DNA of 5,363 nt from Spartobacteria bacterium (lineage in GTDB: Bacteria > Verrucomicrobiota > Verrucomicrobiia > Chthoniobacterales > Terrimicrobiaceae): the NCBI GenBank assembly GCA_947487745.1, contig CANKXQ010000106.1:1-5363 (forward strand). Reading direction: 5' to 3'. The notes under the pieces were generated by a model. That model saw only the letters and a program-made list of their open reading frames with translations. It did no database searches and was not told where the DNA came from. Positions 1 through 5,363 of this stretch are shown in pieces; the stretch's first letter is position 1, and every line of letters begins with the position of its first letter. The translations under genes and the position numbers were made by a program.

Positions 1-77
1 GCCGCCGAGAGGGTGAGAGACCCTGCCGCGAGAATCGCAGCCGCAAGGTGTGCCAGTGTTTTGTTTTTTATGAGCAT
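1..77 (-). CDS. N-terminus of a secreted or envelope protein (partial, runs off left edge)
   Basis: An ATG at 77-75 on the minus strand opens a frame that stays open to the window edge, giving 25 complete codons. The peptide starts MLIKNKTLAHLAAAILAAGS and continues LTLSA. This is a typical Sec signal peptide: a short basic n-region with two lysines, an Ala/Leu-rich hydrophobic core of about 15 residues, then small residues (S-A-A) suited to signal peptidase I. The product is therefore probably exported to the periplasm or outer membrane. The mature part lies outside the window, so no function can be assigned. No clear Shine-Dalgarno site precedes the ATG. The gene is divergent from the EamA transporter gene. 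Confidence rests on signal-peptide composition over a short stretch; a chance open frame cannot be fully excluded. Confidence 0.6.
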   Translation of the reverse strand, partial: MLIKNKTLAHLAAAILAAGSLTLSA

Positions 78-313
78 GGTTGTGTTGATATGTTGAATGT
101 CTTTGGTTGGTGAGACCAAAGACTGAACCAAAATAAGCAATCAGCGTGCCAACCCGTTTCAGTAGGGAGGCGAGCCTGGCGGATGCCCAAAAAACAACAC
201 ATGGATTCGGTATGTCGTTTTTTGTTCACACGACTTCGATATCCCTTGGCGAGTATTCAACGGAAGCTGCGAATGCCCCTGAATTCCGGCTTTCGCAGGA
301 TGTCAGGCATGGC
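78..313. other. Divergent intergenic region
   Basis: This 236-bp stretch separates the minus-strand signal-peptide gene from the chosen start of the EamA transporter. The EamA frame stays open upstream to a GTG at 146 (with an ATG at 212). However, the encoded residues resemble no transporter N-terminus, include no membrane helix, and show less G/C preference at third codon positions than the body of the gene. I therefore treat it as non-coding. Apart from the 9-bp inverted repeat at 99-123, I see no convincing promoter, riboswitch or RNA structure. Confidence 0.5.
99..123. promoter_or_regulatory. Perfect 9-bp inverted repeat, possible operator
   Basis: GTCTTTGGT (99-107) and ACCAAAGAC (115-123) are exact reverse complements separated by 7 nt. 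The site lies 22 bp upstream of the minus-strand secreted-protein start, in the divergent gap before the EamA gene. A further ACCAAA follows at 127-132. The position between two divergent genes fits a dimeric repressor site better than a terminator, and no T-run follows on either strand. It could also be a hairpin in the 5' leader of the minus-strand gene. The regulator is unknown. Confidence 0.4.
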
Positions 314-1324
314 ATGGTGTTGGCCACCATGGTTGTCCCAACGACAAATTCGACTTCGAACGCCGCCGGTGCAGGCCATCCCGCATTGTGGCAGATCATC
401 TTGGCATTCGGGATCGTCTATCTCGGCTACGGGCTGAATTTCCTGGCTGTCAAAATCGGCGTTGAAAGCCTGCCCGCCTTTCTCTTCGCCGCATCGCACA
501 TTTTTTGTGCCGGCGTGATCCTCATAACCTGGCAGGCCTGCACCCAGCGCCATTTCTTGCTGCCAATGCAGGGCCTGCAGCGCGCGGCGATTGGGGCATT
601 CTTTCTTTTCGTTGGCGGTGTGGGGCTGGTGACACAAGGCGAAAAACTCGGCGTCCCATCCGGCGTGGCGGCGATCATCAAAGCCTCTGTGCCACTCTGG
701 GTCGCCGTATTGGAGGCTCTGCGCCCAAGAGGAGAGCGGGTTTCACTGCTGATGTCCGGCGGCCTATTGCTCGGAGCTGCAGGCGTGGTGGCGATTGTGG
801 TGCCGCGATTGACGGCAGACTCTGTGGATTCGATGCCAACCGGCGTGCTCCTCCTGGTTCTCTCGGCCTTTCTTTTTGCCATCGGCAGCATTTTTGTCCG
901 GCACAGACCGCCCTCGGATTCGCCCGCGACGGGAGCCGCTTGGATGATGATTTTTGGCGGCCTCCTTTTGACCGCACTGGGCCTGGTCTTCGGGGAGGCG
1001 AGCCAAATTCACGCCGATAACTTCACCACCCGCACGCTTGGAGCGTTTGCCTTTCTGCTGCTCGTCCACTCTTTGGCAGCCTTCACAGCGATGAATTGGC
1101 TCCTGCGCCACCTGCCCGCATCGGTGGTTACGACAAAATTCTATGTATCCCCGGCAGTGGCCTTGCTGGCTGGGAGCCTTGTTCTTGGCGAAAAAATCAC
1201 TCTGCCGGTGGTCGCCAGCCTGGCCCTGATCCTCATCGGCGTGGGCGTTGTGCTCTGGGGAGCTGCGAGGAAAAAGAGGGAACCCGCGCTCAAGCCGAAC
1301 GATGCCGAGGAGCTTGAGACCTGA
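314..1324 (+). CDS. EamA/DMT-family transporter, YedA-like
   Basis: Inner-membrane protein of the drug/metabolite transporter superfamily, which exports small metabolites, often amino acids; the substrate here cannot be told. From the ATG at 314 it has 336 residues and about ten hydrophobic helices, near residues 27-43, 55-73, 91-108, 115-135, 146-163, 176-195, 208-227, 242-260, 271-291 and 296-316, forming two EamA repeats of five helices. Recognisable family signatures are YLGYGLNFLAVKIGVESLPA in helix 1, GEKLGVPSGVAAII before helix 4, and FYVSPAVALLAGSLVLGE in helix 9, all close in pattern to E. coli YedA. The usual Arg in helix 2 (AxxRF) is His here (AASHIF). The tail is basic, then acidic (KKREPALKPNDAEELET). 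The start is uncertain: 314 has a weak AGG at 305-307, an ATG at 329 is equally reasonable, and the frame is open back to a GTG at 146. It converges on thiE with an 18-bp gap. Confidence 0.88.
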   Translation: MVLATMVVPTTNSTSNAAGAGHPALWQIILAFGIVYLGYGLNFLAVKIGVESLPAFLFAASHIFCAGVILITWQACTQRHFLLPMQGLQRAAIGAFFLFVGGVGLVTQGEKLGVPSGVAAIIKASVPLWVAVLEALRPRGERVSLLMSGGLLLGAAGVVAIVVPRLTADSVDSMPTGVLLLVLSAFLFAIGSIFVRHRPPSDSPATGAAWMMIFGGLLLTALGLVFGEASQIHADNFTTRTLGAFAFLLLVHSLAAFTAMNWLLRHLPASVVTTKFYVSPAVALLAGSLVLGEKITLPVVASLALILIGVGVVLWGAARKKREPALKPNDAEELET

Positions 1325-1342
1325 AAAACAGCCCGCCGATTT

Positions 1343-1969
1343 TTACTCCAAGGCGGCCCGGCAGGTGCGGCAGTAGTCAGCGATTTTTTCAGCCTTGAGA
1401 ATTCCCGACACGATGGCCACGCGTTGCGCTCCAGCAGAGAGGACTTCGGGGAGGTTTTCCAGCTTGATGCCGCCGATGCAGTAGATTGGCAGGGGCACAA
1501 GGCGGTGGACTTCACTGATTCGCGAAGTTCCGATGGACATGTAATCCGGTTTTGTAGGCGTTGAAAAAAGCGGACCAAAGCCGATGTAGTCAGGCTTTTC
1601 GCGGAGTGCGGATTCCGCCTGGAGCAGGCTGTGGGTGGAGAGTCCCACGATCTTGTCCGGCCCGATCAAGTCGCGCGCCACTTTCACCAGGATATCATCC
1701 TGTCCCACATGCAGGCCATCGGCGCCGGATTCCACGACGACTTCAGGATGGTCGTTGATAACAAAGGGAACCCCGAAGCGTCTGCAGATGGGAACCAAAG
1801 GCCGGGCAAGTTTGAGAATCTGGTCTGGATGAAACTCCTTGGCGCGCAGCTGGAGGATTTCTACTCCGCCTTCCAGCATTTCGGTGGCTACCCGGGTTGT
1901 TTCCGACGGCTCGACATAGCCCATGTCGAGAATCCCGTAGAGACGGCGATTTTGAAGATCGAAATTCAT
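1343..1969 (-). CDS. thiE: Thiamine phosphate synthase
   Basis: Joins hydroxymethylpyrimidine diphosphate and thiazole phosphate carboxylate/HET-P to give thiamine monophosphate, in the cytosol. The 208-residue product is of normal length and a TIM-barrel enzyme. Motifs seen: QLRAKE at 40-45, the IND pyrophosphate/Mg site at 71-73, ADGLHVGQDD at 83-92, GLSTHS at 109-114, DYIGFGPLF then TPTK at 127-140, IGGI at 165-168 and VSGI at 187-190. The Arg, Lys, Asn-Asp, Ser and Lys positions used by active ThiE are all present, arguing against a TenI-like isomerase. The start at 1969 is preferred because its ATG overlaps the stop of the upstream small gene (ATGA) and the barrel begins at once (RRLYGILD). 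A longer frame from 1996 would add nine residues and overlap that gene by 31 bp. It is the last gene of the feo operon, and no TPP riboswitch is visible. Confidence 0.93.
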   Translation of the reverse strand: MNFDLQNRRLYGILDMGYVEPSETTRVATEMLEGGVEILQLRAKEFHPDQILKLARPLVPICRRFGVPFVINDHPEVVVESGADGLHVGQDDILVKVARDLIGPDKIVGLSTHSLLQAESALREKPDYIGFGPLFSTPTKPDYMSIGTSRISEVHRLVPLPIYCIGGIKLENLPEVLSAGAQRVAIVSGILKAEKIADYCRTCRAALE

Positions 1970-2109
1970 TTGCGGAGAGTGCTTTTGCACGAGCATTTTC
2001 CGCTGCAGGCAGGCTGTGCTTTGATTTGAGGTTTCCAGAATCCTCGCGTCAAAAATACCAGCGAGGCGCAGATCGCAAGGGGAATGAGAAAAAGTTCCAG
2101 TAAGGTCAT
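1966..2109 (-). CDS. FeoB-associated Cys-rich membrane protein (47 aa)
   Basis: A small gene lies between feoB and thiE. It begins at an ATG 4 nt after the feoB stop, and its TGA overlaps the thiE ATG (ATGA). The product starts MTLLELFLIPLAICASLVFL, a single membrane helix over about residues 3-20. A short basic linker (TRGFWKPQIK) and a C-terminal cysteine cluster, ACSGKCSCKS, with Cys35, Cys39 and Cys41 (CX3CXC), follow; Cys14 is within the helix. This design (mini-protein, one helix, Cys-rich tail, directly after feoB) matches the FeoB-associated Cys-rich family found in many bacteria lacking classical FeoC. Its role is not settled; iron handling at the FeoB exit or a redox or Fe-S role are suggestions. 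There is no Shine-Dalgarno site, so translation is probably coupled to feoB. Function is assigned from architecture and position, not from close sequence similarity. Confidence 0.82.
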   Translation of the reverse strand: MTLLELFLIPLAICASLVFLTRGFWKPQIKAQPACSGKCSCKSTLRK

Positions 2110-2113
2110 ATCA

Positions 2114-4333
2114 TTAGAATAAACTCGAAACCTGATAAATCAAAACAGCGCTTAGCCAAGCCAAGGCGGTCATTCCAAAAAAGGAAAACGCGGCCCATCG
2201 CCAATTCAGCTCGCGGGCGATGATCGCCACTGTCGCTCCGCACTGCATGCAGAGGGCAAAGAAGACCATGATTCCGAGCACGACCGGAAGCGTGTAAACT
2301 GGCTGGCCCTCGCGCGGTCCGCTGGTCCATTTTTCTTTTTGGAGCACGCTGCGGAGGTCGTCTGAGCCCTCATCCACATCGGCACCGAGATTGTAGATGA
2401 TACCCATGGTGGCAATGATGACCTCGCGCGCCGGGAAGCTTGAGAGGACGCCGACGGTGATCTTCCAATCAAATCCAGCGGGGTCGAAAACCGGTTGCAC
2501 GGCCTTGCCGAATCGGCCGAGGTAGCTTTGCTCGATGTAGGCGGAGTCGATGTGGTGAATCAATGCGGCGCTGAGGTCGGATTCCGGATTTTCCAAAGCA
2601 GCCTGGATATCGGTCGGCGCATAATGCAGAGCGGCCGACGCAAGGAGGGACTGGGTGGCTCTTTCCTTCACCTCCGGATCGCGCGGAAAGTAGAGGAGCG
2701 ACCAAATGAGAATCGAGAAGGCGAGAATGACGGTTCCCGCCCGCATCACGAACTCACGACCGCGCTCCCATATGCGGTGGAAAATATTCCGCAGCGTCGG
2801 CACACGGTAATCCGGCATCTCGAGGATAAATGGCTGGGCTTTGATTTTCAGAAAAAACCTGTTCAGCACCCAAGCCAGCGGAAGCGCGAGCGCGAGACCC
2901 ACAAAGTGCATCGCAAAAAGAACGGCACCCGCGACAAGCGGTCCGTAGAGAGGCTCAATGAAGGTTCCGATGAGCAGAATGTAAACCGGCAACCTCGCCG
3001 AGCAGCTCATGAACGGGGCCATGAGAATCGTCGTGAGACGGGCCTTGGGATCGCTGAGCGTGCGGGTGGCCATCACTCCCGGAATCGCGCAGGCGTAGCT
3101 CGAGAGAAGCGGCACGAAGCTGCGGCCATTGAGCCCGCACCAACTGAAAAGCTTGTCCACAAGGAATGCGGCGCGGGCCATGTAGCCAGTGTCCTCCAGC
3201 AGCGCGATGAAGAAAAAGAGAATCAAAATCTGCGGAAGAAAAATCAGAACGCCGCCAACTCCGGCAATGATGCCGTCGCACACCAGGCTCTGCAGCGCCG
3301 GGTTGGCGGAGAGGAGCGGACGAGTGAGATCCTGCGTGGCCGAGGTTCCCGCATCGATCAAATCCATGAGCGGCCCGGCCCAGGAGTAGAGGCTTTGAAA
3401 GACCACATACATCACACCCAGGAAAATGAGCGTTCCCCACACGCGGTTGAGCAGGAGGGCGTCGATGGAGTCGTGCGAGCGGGCGATCGGCCCAGTGGCC
3501 TCGACCACGCCGTCGAGCAGGGTTTCCAGGTGGCGGTAATGGATCACCGCCTCGGCGGATCCCGGATTCAAGCCGGACTCGCGAATTTCTTTGTGTGCGG
3601 TATCCAGCAACTTCTTCACGCAGGCTTTGTCACTCACGCCACAGGTGAAGACGCTGTCGCTGTCGAAAAGGACGCGCAGCGCCTCGGCTTGGGTGAGGTC
3701 GCTGCTTCCTGCGCCCTGAAAACCCGCACGGAGCAATCCGCAGCCGTGAGTGATGCAGTCGGGCCAGTGAATTTTGGGAAGAGCGGACGGGGCATCGAGC
3801 GCGGTAACGATAGCCCGCTTCAACTCCTCGAGCCCGTTTCCGCGTGTGGCGATGGTTTCCACGACCGGGACGCCGAGCCTCTTCGCCAGCAGGTCCACAT
3901 CGATGCGAATGCCATTCCGCTTCGCGGCGTCGCACTGGTTCAGGGCGATCAGCGCGGGGATGCCCAACTCTGCGCATTGCGAGACAAGAAGCAGGTTGCG
4001 CTTGAGATTTGTGGCATCGAGCACAAAGACCAGCAAATCCGGCTTCTGCAATCCCCGACGCCCTCCGAGCACATCCATCACCACCCGCTCGTCGTTCGAA
4101 ACGGCTGTGAGGCTATAGCAACCGGGCAGATCCAGAATATCCATTTCGCTGCCACACGCACGCAGGAGGCCGGATTTTTTCTCGACCGTGATGCCGGGGT
4201 AATTCGCGATATGCTGGCGCAGGCCTGTGAGACGGTTGAAAAGCGTGGACTTTCCCGTGTTGGGATTTCCCACGAGGGCAACCAGCGGGCGGCCTTGCCG
4301 CTTTGGCTCGGCTGCTTCAGTCGGCGCGTTCAT
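2114..4333 (-). CDS. feoB: Ferrous iron transport protein B (GTPase-coupled Fe(II) permease)
   Basis: Inner-membrane Fe(II) importer with an N-terminal cytosolic G domain; 739 residues, normal for the family. G-domain motifs: G1 GNPNTGKS at 22-29, switch I with Thr49 in YPGITVEK, G3 DLPG at 68-71, G4 NQCD at 132-135 and G5-like ATRGNG at 162-167. A helical GDI-like linker follows to about 290. The membrane part starts near 293. The first Gate region holds LLEDTGYMARAAF (378-390), SYACAIPGVMATRT (412-425, Cys415) and PFMSCSARLPVY (440-451, Cys444). The second Gate follows near 525-550 (GREFVMRAGTVILAF). A periplasmic loop of about 70 residues leads to SSFPAREVIIATMGIIYNLG (631-650), and FFALCMQCGATVAII (691-705) carries Cys695 and Cys698. 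The conserved membrane cysteines are intact. The ATG overlaps the feoA stop (ATGA), implying translational coupling, and a Cys-rich small gene follows by 4 nt. No sign of damage. Confidence 0.98.
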   Translation of the reverse strand: MNAPTEAAEPKRQGRPLVALVGNPNTGKSTLFNRLTGLRQHIANYPGITVEKKSGLLRACGSEMDILDLPGCYSLTAVSNDERVVMDVLGGRRGLQKPDLLVFVLDATNLKRNLLLVSQCAELGIPALIALNQCDAAKRNGIRIDVDLLAKRLGVPVVETIATRGNGLEELKRAIVTALDAPSALPKIHWPDCITHGCGLLRAGFQGAGSSDLTQAEALRVLFDSDSVFTCGVSDKACVKKLLDTAHKEIRESGLNPGSAEAVIHYRHLETLLDGVVEATGPIARSHDSIDALLLNRVWGTLIFLGVMYVVFQSLYSWAGPLMDLIDAGTSATQDLTRPLLSANPALQSLVCDGIIAGVGGVLIFLPQILILFFFIALLEDTGYMARAAFLVDKLFSWCGLNGRSFVPLLSSYACAIPGVMATRTLSDPKARLTTILMAPFMSCSARLPVYILLIGTFIEPLYGPLVAGAVLFAMHFVGLALALPLAWVLNRFFLKIKAQPFILEMPDYRVPTLRNIFHRIWERGREFVMRAGTVILAFSILIWSLLYFPRDPEVKERATQSLLASAALHYAPTDIQAALENPESDLSAALIHHIDSAYIEQSYLGRFGKAVQPVFDPAGFDWKITVGVLSSFPAREVIIATMGIIYNLGADVDEGSDDLRSVLQKEKWTSGPREGQPVYTLPVVLGIMVFFALCMQCGATVAIIARELNWRWAAFSFFGMTALAWLSAVLIYQVSSLF

Positions 4334-4566
4334 TCAGAGATGTTTTTCACCTGAATAATATGCGCTTCGGCCCGACGGAGGCTGATTTCTTGGCCATCGA
4401 CTTCCACCGAGATCGGATCTCCCAATGGAGCAAAGCGGGTTACTTTCACCATGCGGCCTGGAATGAGCCCCAGCGTGGCCATGCGGTTCGCGCGCTCGCA
4501 ATCCGAGGCAATGTCTTCGATTTCGGCACGGCTACCCACCTTCAGGCTGTCGAGCGTCCGCTTCAT
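4330..4566 (-). CDS. feoA: Ferrous iron transport protein A
   Basis: Small cytosolic SH3-like protein that assists FeoB; 78 residues, typical length. The family pattern is clear: an initial L-x-x-L-x-V-G turn (TLDSLKVGSRAEIEDI, residues 4-19), the central RMATLGLIPGRMVKVTR (28-44), then APLGDPISVEVDGQEISLRR (46-65), and a closing strand with E-A-x-x-I-x-V (67-73). It is the first gene of the operon, and its TGA overlaps the feoB ATG in ATGA. The start at 4566 is the only ATG giving a full-length domain. Only a poor AGG sits immediately upstream of it, too close for a normal ribosome-binding site. A Fur-box-like palindrome lies about 80 bp upstream of the start. Confidence 0.96.
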   Translation of the reverse strand: MKRTLDSLKVGSRAEIEDIASDCERANRMATLGLIPGRMVKVTRFAPLGDPISVEVDGQEISLRRAEAHIIQVKNISE

Positions 4567-4614
4567 GCCTGCGATTTCAAAATGAATTGGGAAATGCCTC
4601 CGAACATTGGACCT

Positions 4615-4642
4615 ACCATACGAAACTGCATGCGGGCGTCAA
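4615..4642 (-). promoter_or_regulatory. Candidate sigma-70 promoter for the feo operon
   Basis: Reading the minus strand, TTGACG (4642-4637) resembles a -35 box at 5 of 6 positions. A TATGGT (4620-4615) follows after 16 nt and matches the -10 consensus at 4 of 6. Transcription would start near 4608, giving a leader of about 40 nt before feoA. The -35 box touches the palindrome at 4640-4668, so a bound repressor would block polymerase. The -10 is weak, so this is tentative. Confidence 0.3.
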
Positions 4643-4668
4643 TTATTGAGATTGCGTCTCAACTATTG
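4640..4668. promoter_or_regulatory. Fur-box-like palindrome upstream of feoA
   Basis: The core TTGAGA (4646-4651), 5-nt spacer TTGCG, TCTCAA (4657-4662) is a perfect 6+6 dyad. It extends outward as CAAT-N2-core-N2-ATTG, so 10 of 12 half-site positions pair over 29 bp. The Fur consensus in its TGAGAATNATTCTCA form has the same TGAGA-N5-TCTCA spacing, so the conserved outer arms match while the central bases differ. The position, between feoA and a divergent gene, fits an iron-responsive operator. A different dimeric regulator (DtxR-like or other) is possible. Confidence 0.5.
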
Positions 4669-4711
4669 GATTTTCAAGCGTCAGACCTTGCTGTTTGAGC
4701 ACGGGCGCTCC

Positions 4712-4716
4712 AAGGA
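4712..4716 (+). promoter_or_regulatory. Ribosome-binding site of the glycosyltransferase gene
   Basis: AAGGA lies 8 nt before the ATG at 4725. It is the clearest Shine-Dalgarno site in the window and decides that start over the in-frame ATGs at 4773 and 4782. Confidence 0.6.
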
Positions 4717-4724
4717 TAAGCGAA

Positions 4725-5363
4725 ATGAGGTTCGCCTTCGCATCCATAGGGTCTCTTGGAGATTTGCATCCCATGCTCGCGATGGCGGTTGCCGCCAAGA
4801 GTCGCGGGCATCATGTCGTGGTGGCCGCCGCCCCCGGCTATGCGGCGAATGTGGCGCGGGCCGGCGTGGAATTTCATCCGCTCCGTCCAGAGATTCCGGA
4901 AGATGCGGAGTCACTTGCTTATTACTTCGACTTGAAACGCGGTCCACGGCGTTTGCTGAGGGACATGATTTTTGCGGATGTTGCCGCAACCCATGAGGAC
5001 CTGTGTGGCGCGGCCAGGGGAGCGGATTTACTGGTGGTGGCCGAGTTGCTTTACACCGCGCCGATCGCAGCGGCTGACGAAGGAATTCCATGGCTGAATA
5101 TCGTTCTGGCGCCGACCTCGATGCTCTCGGCCACCGACCCCTGTGTGCTGGCACCGGCACCATGGTTGCATAAATTCCGGCATTTGGGTCCATGGCTGCA
5201 CCGTCTCGCGTATTGTTTTGGACGAATCGAGGGGCGTATGTGGGCCGGCGGGTATTACCGGTTCCGCCGCTCACTGGGCCTGCCAGCGGGAGCAAATCCC
5301 ATTTTCGACGCCAAGCATTCCCCGTTTGGCACGCTCGCGATGTTTCCAGATTTTCTCGCGGCC
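4725..5363 (+). CDS. GT1/GT28-type glycosyltransferase, N-terminal half (cut at right edge)
   Basis: The frame is open from the ATG at 4725 to the last base, 213 codons without a stop. The N-terminus, MRFAFASIGSLGDLHPMLAM, carries the G-S-x-G-D-x-x-P turn (Gly9 to Pro16) of the Glyco_transf_28 N-terminal domain, followed by AVAAKSRGHHVVVAAAPGYA, the usual Rossmann beta-alpha-beta of macrolide, sterol and rhamnosyl-type transferases. Later segments include GADLLVVAELLYTAPIAAADEGIPWLNI near 99-126 and a Trp/His/Arg-rich acceptor-side region near 146-186. Relatives of about 420 residues bind the nucleotide sugar in the C-terminal lobe, which lies outside the window, so donor and acceptor cannot be named; glycolipid or secondary-metabolite glycosylation are both possible. 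A good AAGGA site supports the start. The gene diverges from feoA across a 158-bp gap and may share its regulatory region. Confidence 0.85.
   Translation, partial: MRFAFASIGSLGDLHPMLAMAVAAKSRGHHVVVAAAPGYAANVARAGVEFHPLRPEIPEDAESLAYYFDLKRGPRRLLRDMIFADVAATHEDLCGAARGADLLVVAELLYTAPIAAADEGIPWLNIVLAPTSMLSATDPCVLAPAPWLHKFRHLGPWLHRLAYCFGRIEGRMWAGGYYRFRRSLGLPAGANPIFDAKHSPFGTLAMFPDFLAA

Noticed and set aside
427..1111. Several minus- and plus-strand frames inside the EamA gene
   Set aside because: All are shadows of the transporter frame, with Arg/Pro-rich or compositionally biased products and no domain resemblance.
1325..1356. Possible bidirectional terminator between EamA and thiE (AAAAA...TTTTT flanks and CCGCC/GGCGG)
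   Set aside because: The stems are only about 5 bp with large loops, and the T-run is not preceded by a stable GC hairpin on either strand.
1970..1996. Longer thiE start at the ATG at 1996
   Set aside because: It would overlap the Cys-rich gene by 31 bp and add residues outside the barrel. The ATG at 1969 forms an ATGA overlap like the feoA/feoB junction.
2495..4354. A 619-codon open frame on the plus strand antisense to feoB
   Set aside because: It lies almost wholly opposite feoB, is rich in charged residues with no recognisable domain, and is explained by the codon and G+C bias of the clearly real feoB frame.
4607..4996. A plus-strand 129-codon frame overlapping the feoA/glycosyltransferase gap
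   Set aside because: It overlaps the glycosyltransferase gene in another frame, encodes a low-complexity Arg/Gly/Cys-rich peptide and crosses the candidate operator.
4681..5295. A 204-codon minus-strand open frame opposite the glycosyltransferase
   Set aside because: The product is Arg/Pro-rich without domain features, while the plus-strand frame has a good ribosome-binding site and a clear glycosyltransferase N-terminus.

Overview
The window looks like chromosomal DNA from a Gram-negative bacterium. It is moderately G+C-rich and densely coded, with few good Shine-Dalgarno sites and several stop/start overlaps. The sequence does not fix the taxon. Sparse Shine-Dalgarno signals and the FeoB variant (SYACAIPGVMATRT) would fit the PVC group, for example Verrucomicrobiota, but this is a weak inference.

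Layout, left to right. (1) Bases 1-77, minus strand: the 5' end of a gene whose product begins with a Sec-type signal peptide and runs off the left edge. (2) Bases 78-313: a divergent intergenic region with a perfect 9-bp inverted repeat. (3) Bases 314-1324, plus strand: a ten-helix EamA/DMT-family transporter resembling YedA. (4) Bases 1343-4566, minus strand: a compact operon, transcribed right to left as feoA, feoB, a 47-codon Cys-rich membrane protein gene, then thiE. Its gene junctions are ATGA (feoA/feoB), a 4-nt gap (feoB/small gene) and ATGA (small gene/thiE). (5) Bases 4567-4724: a divergent promoter region with a Fur-box-like interrupted palindrome. (6) Bases 4725-5363, plus strand: the N-terminal half of a GT1/GT28-type glycosyltransferase, cut by the right edge.

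The core of the window is a ferrous iron uptake operon. FeoB is the GTPase-coupled membrane permease and FeoA its small SH3-like cytosolic partner. The Cys-rich mini-protein fits the FeoB-associated Cys-rich family, which sits in many bacteria where enterobacteria have FeoC. It is easily missed because of its size and because an alternative upstream thiE start hides part of it. thiE, for thiamine phosphate synthase, is translationally joined to the end of this operon, an uncommon pairing of iron import with vitamin B1 synthesis. The palindrome upstream of feoA suggests repression by a Fur-type regulator when iron is sufficient, which would put thiE under iron control too.

No RNA genes, insertion sequences, CRISPR arrays or convincing intrinsic terminators were seen. 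Nothing points to a wholly new system. The points most worth following are the small feo gene, the thiE coupling and the operator candidate.
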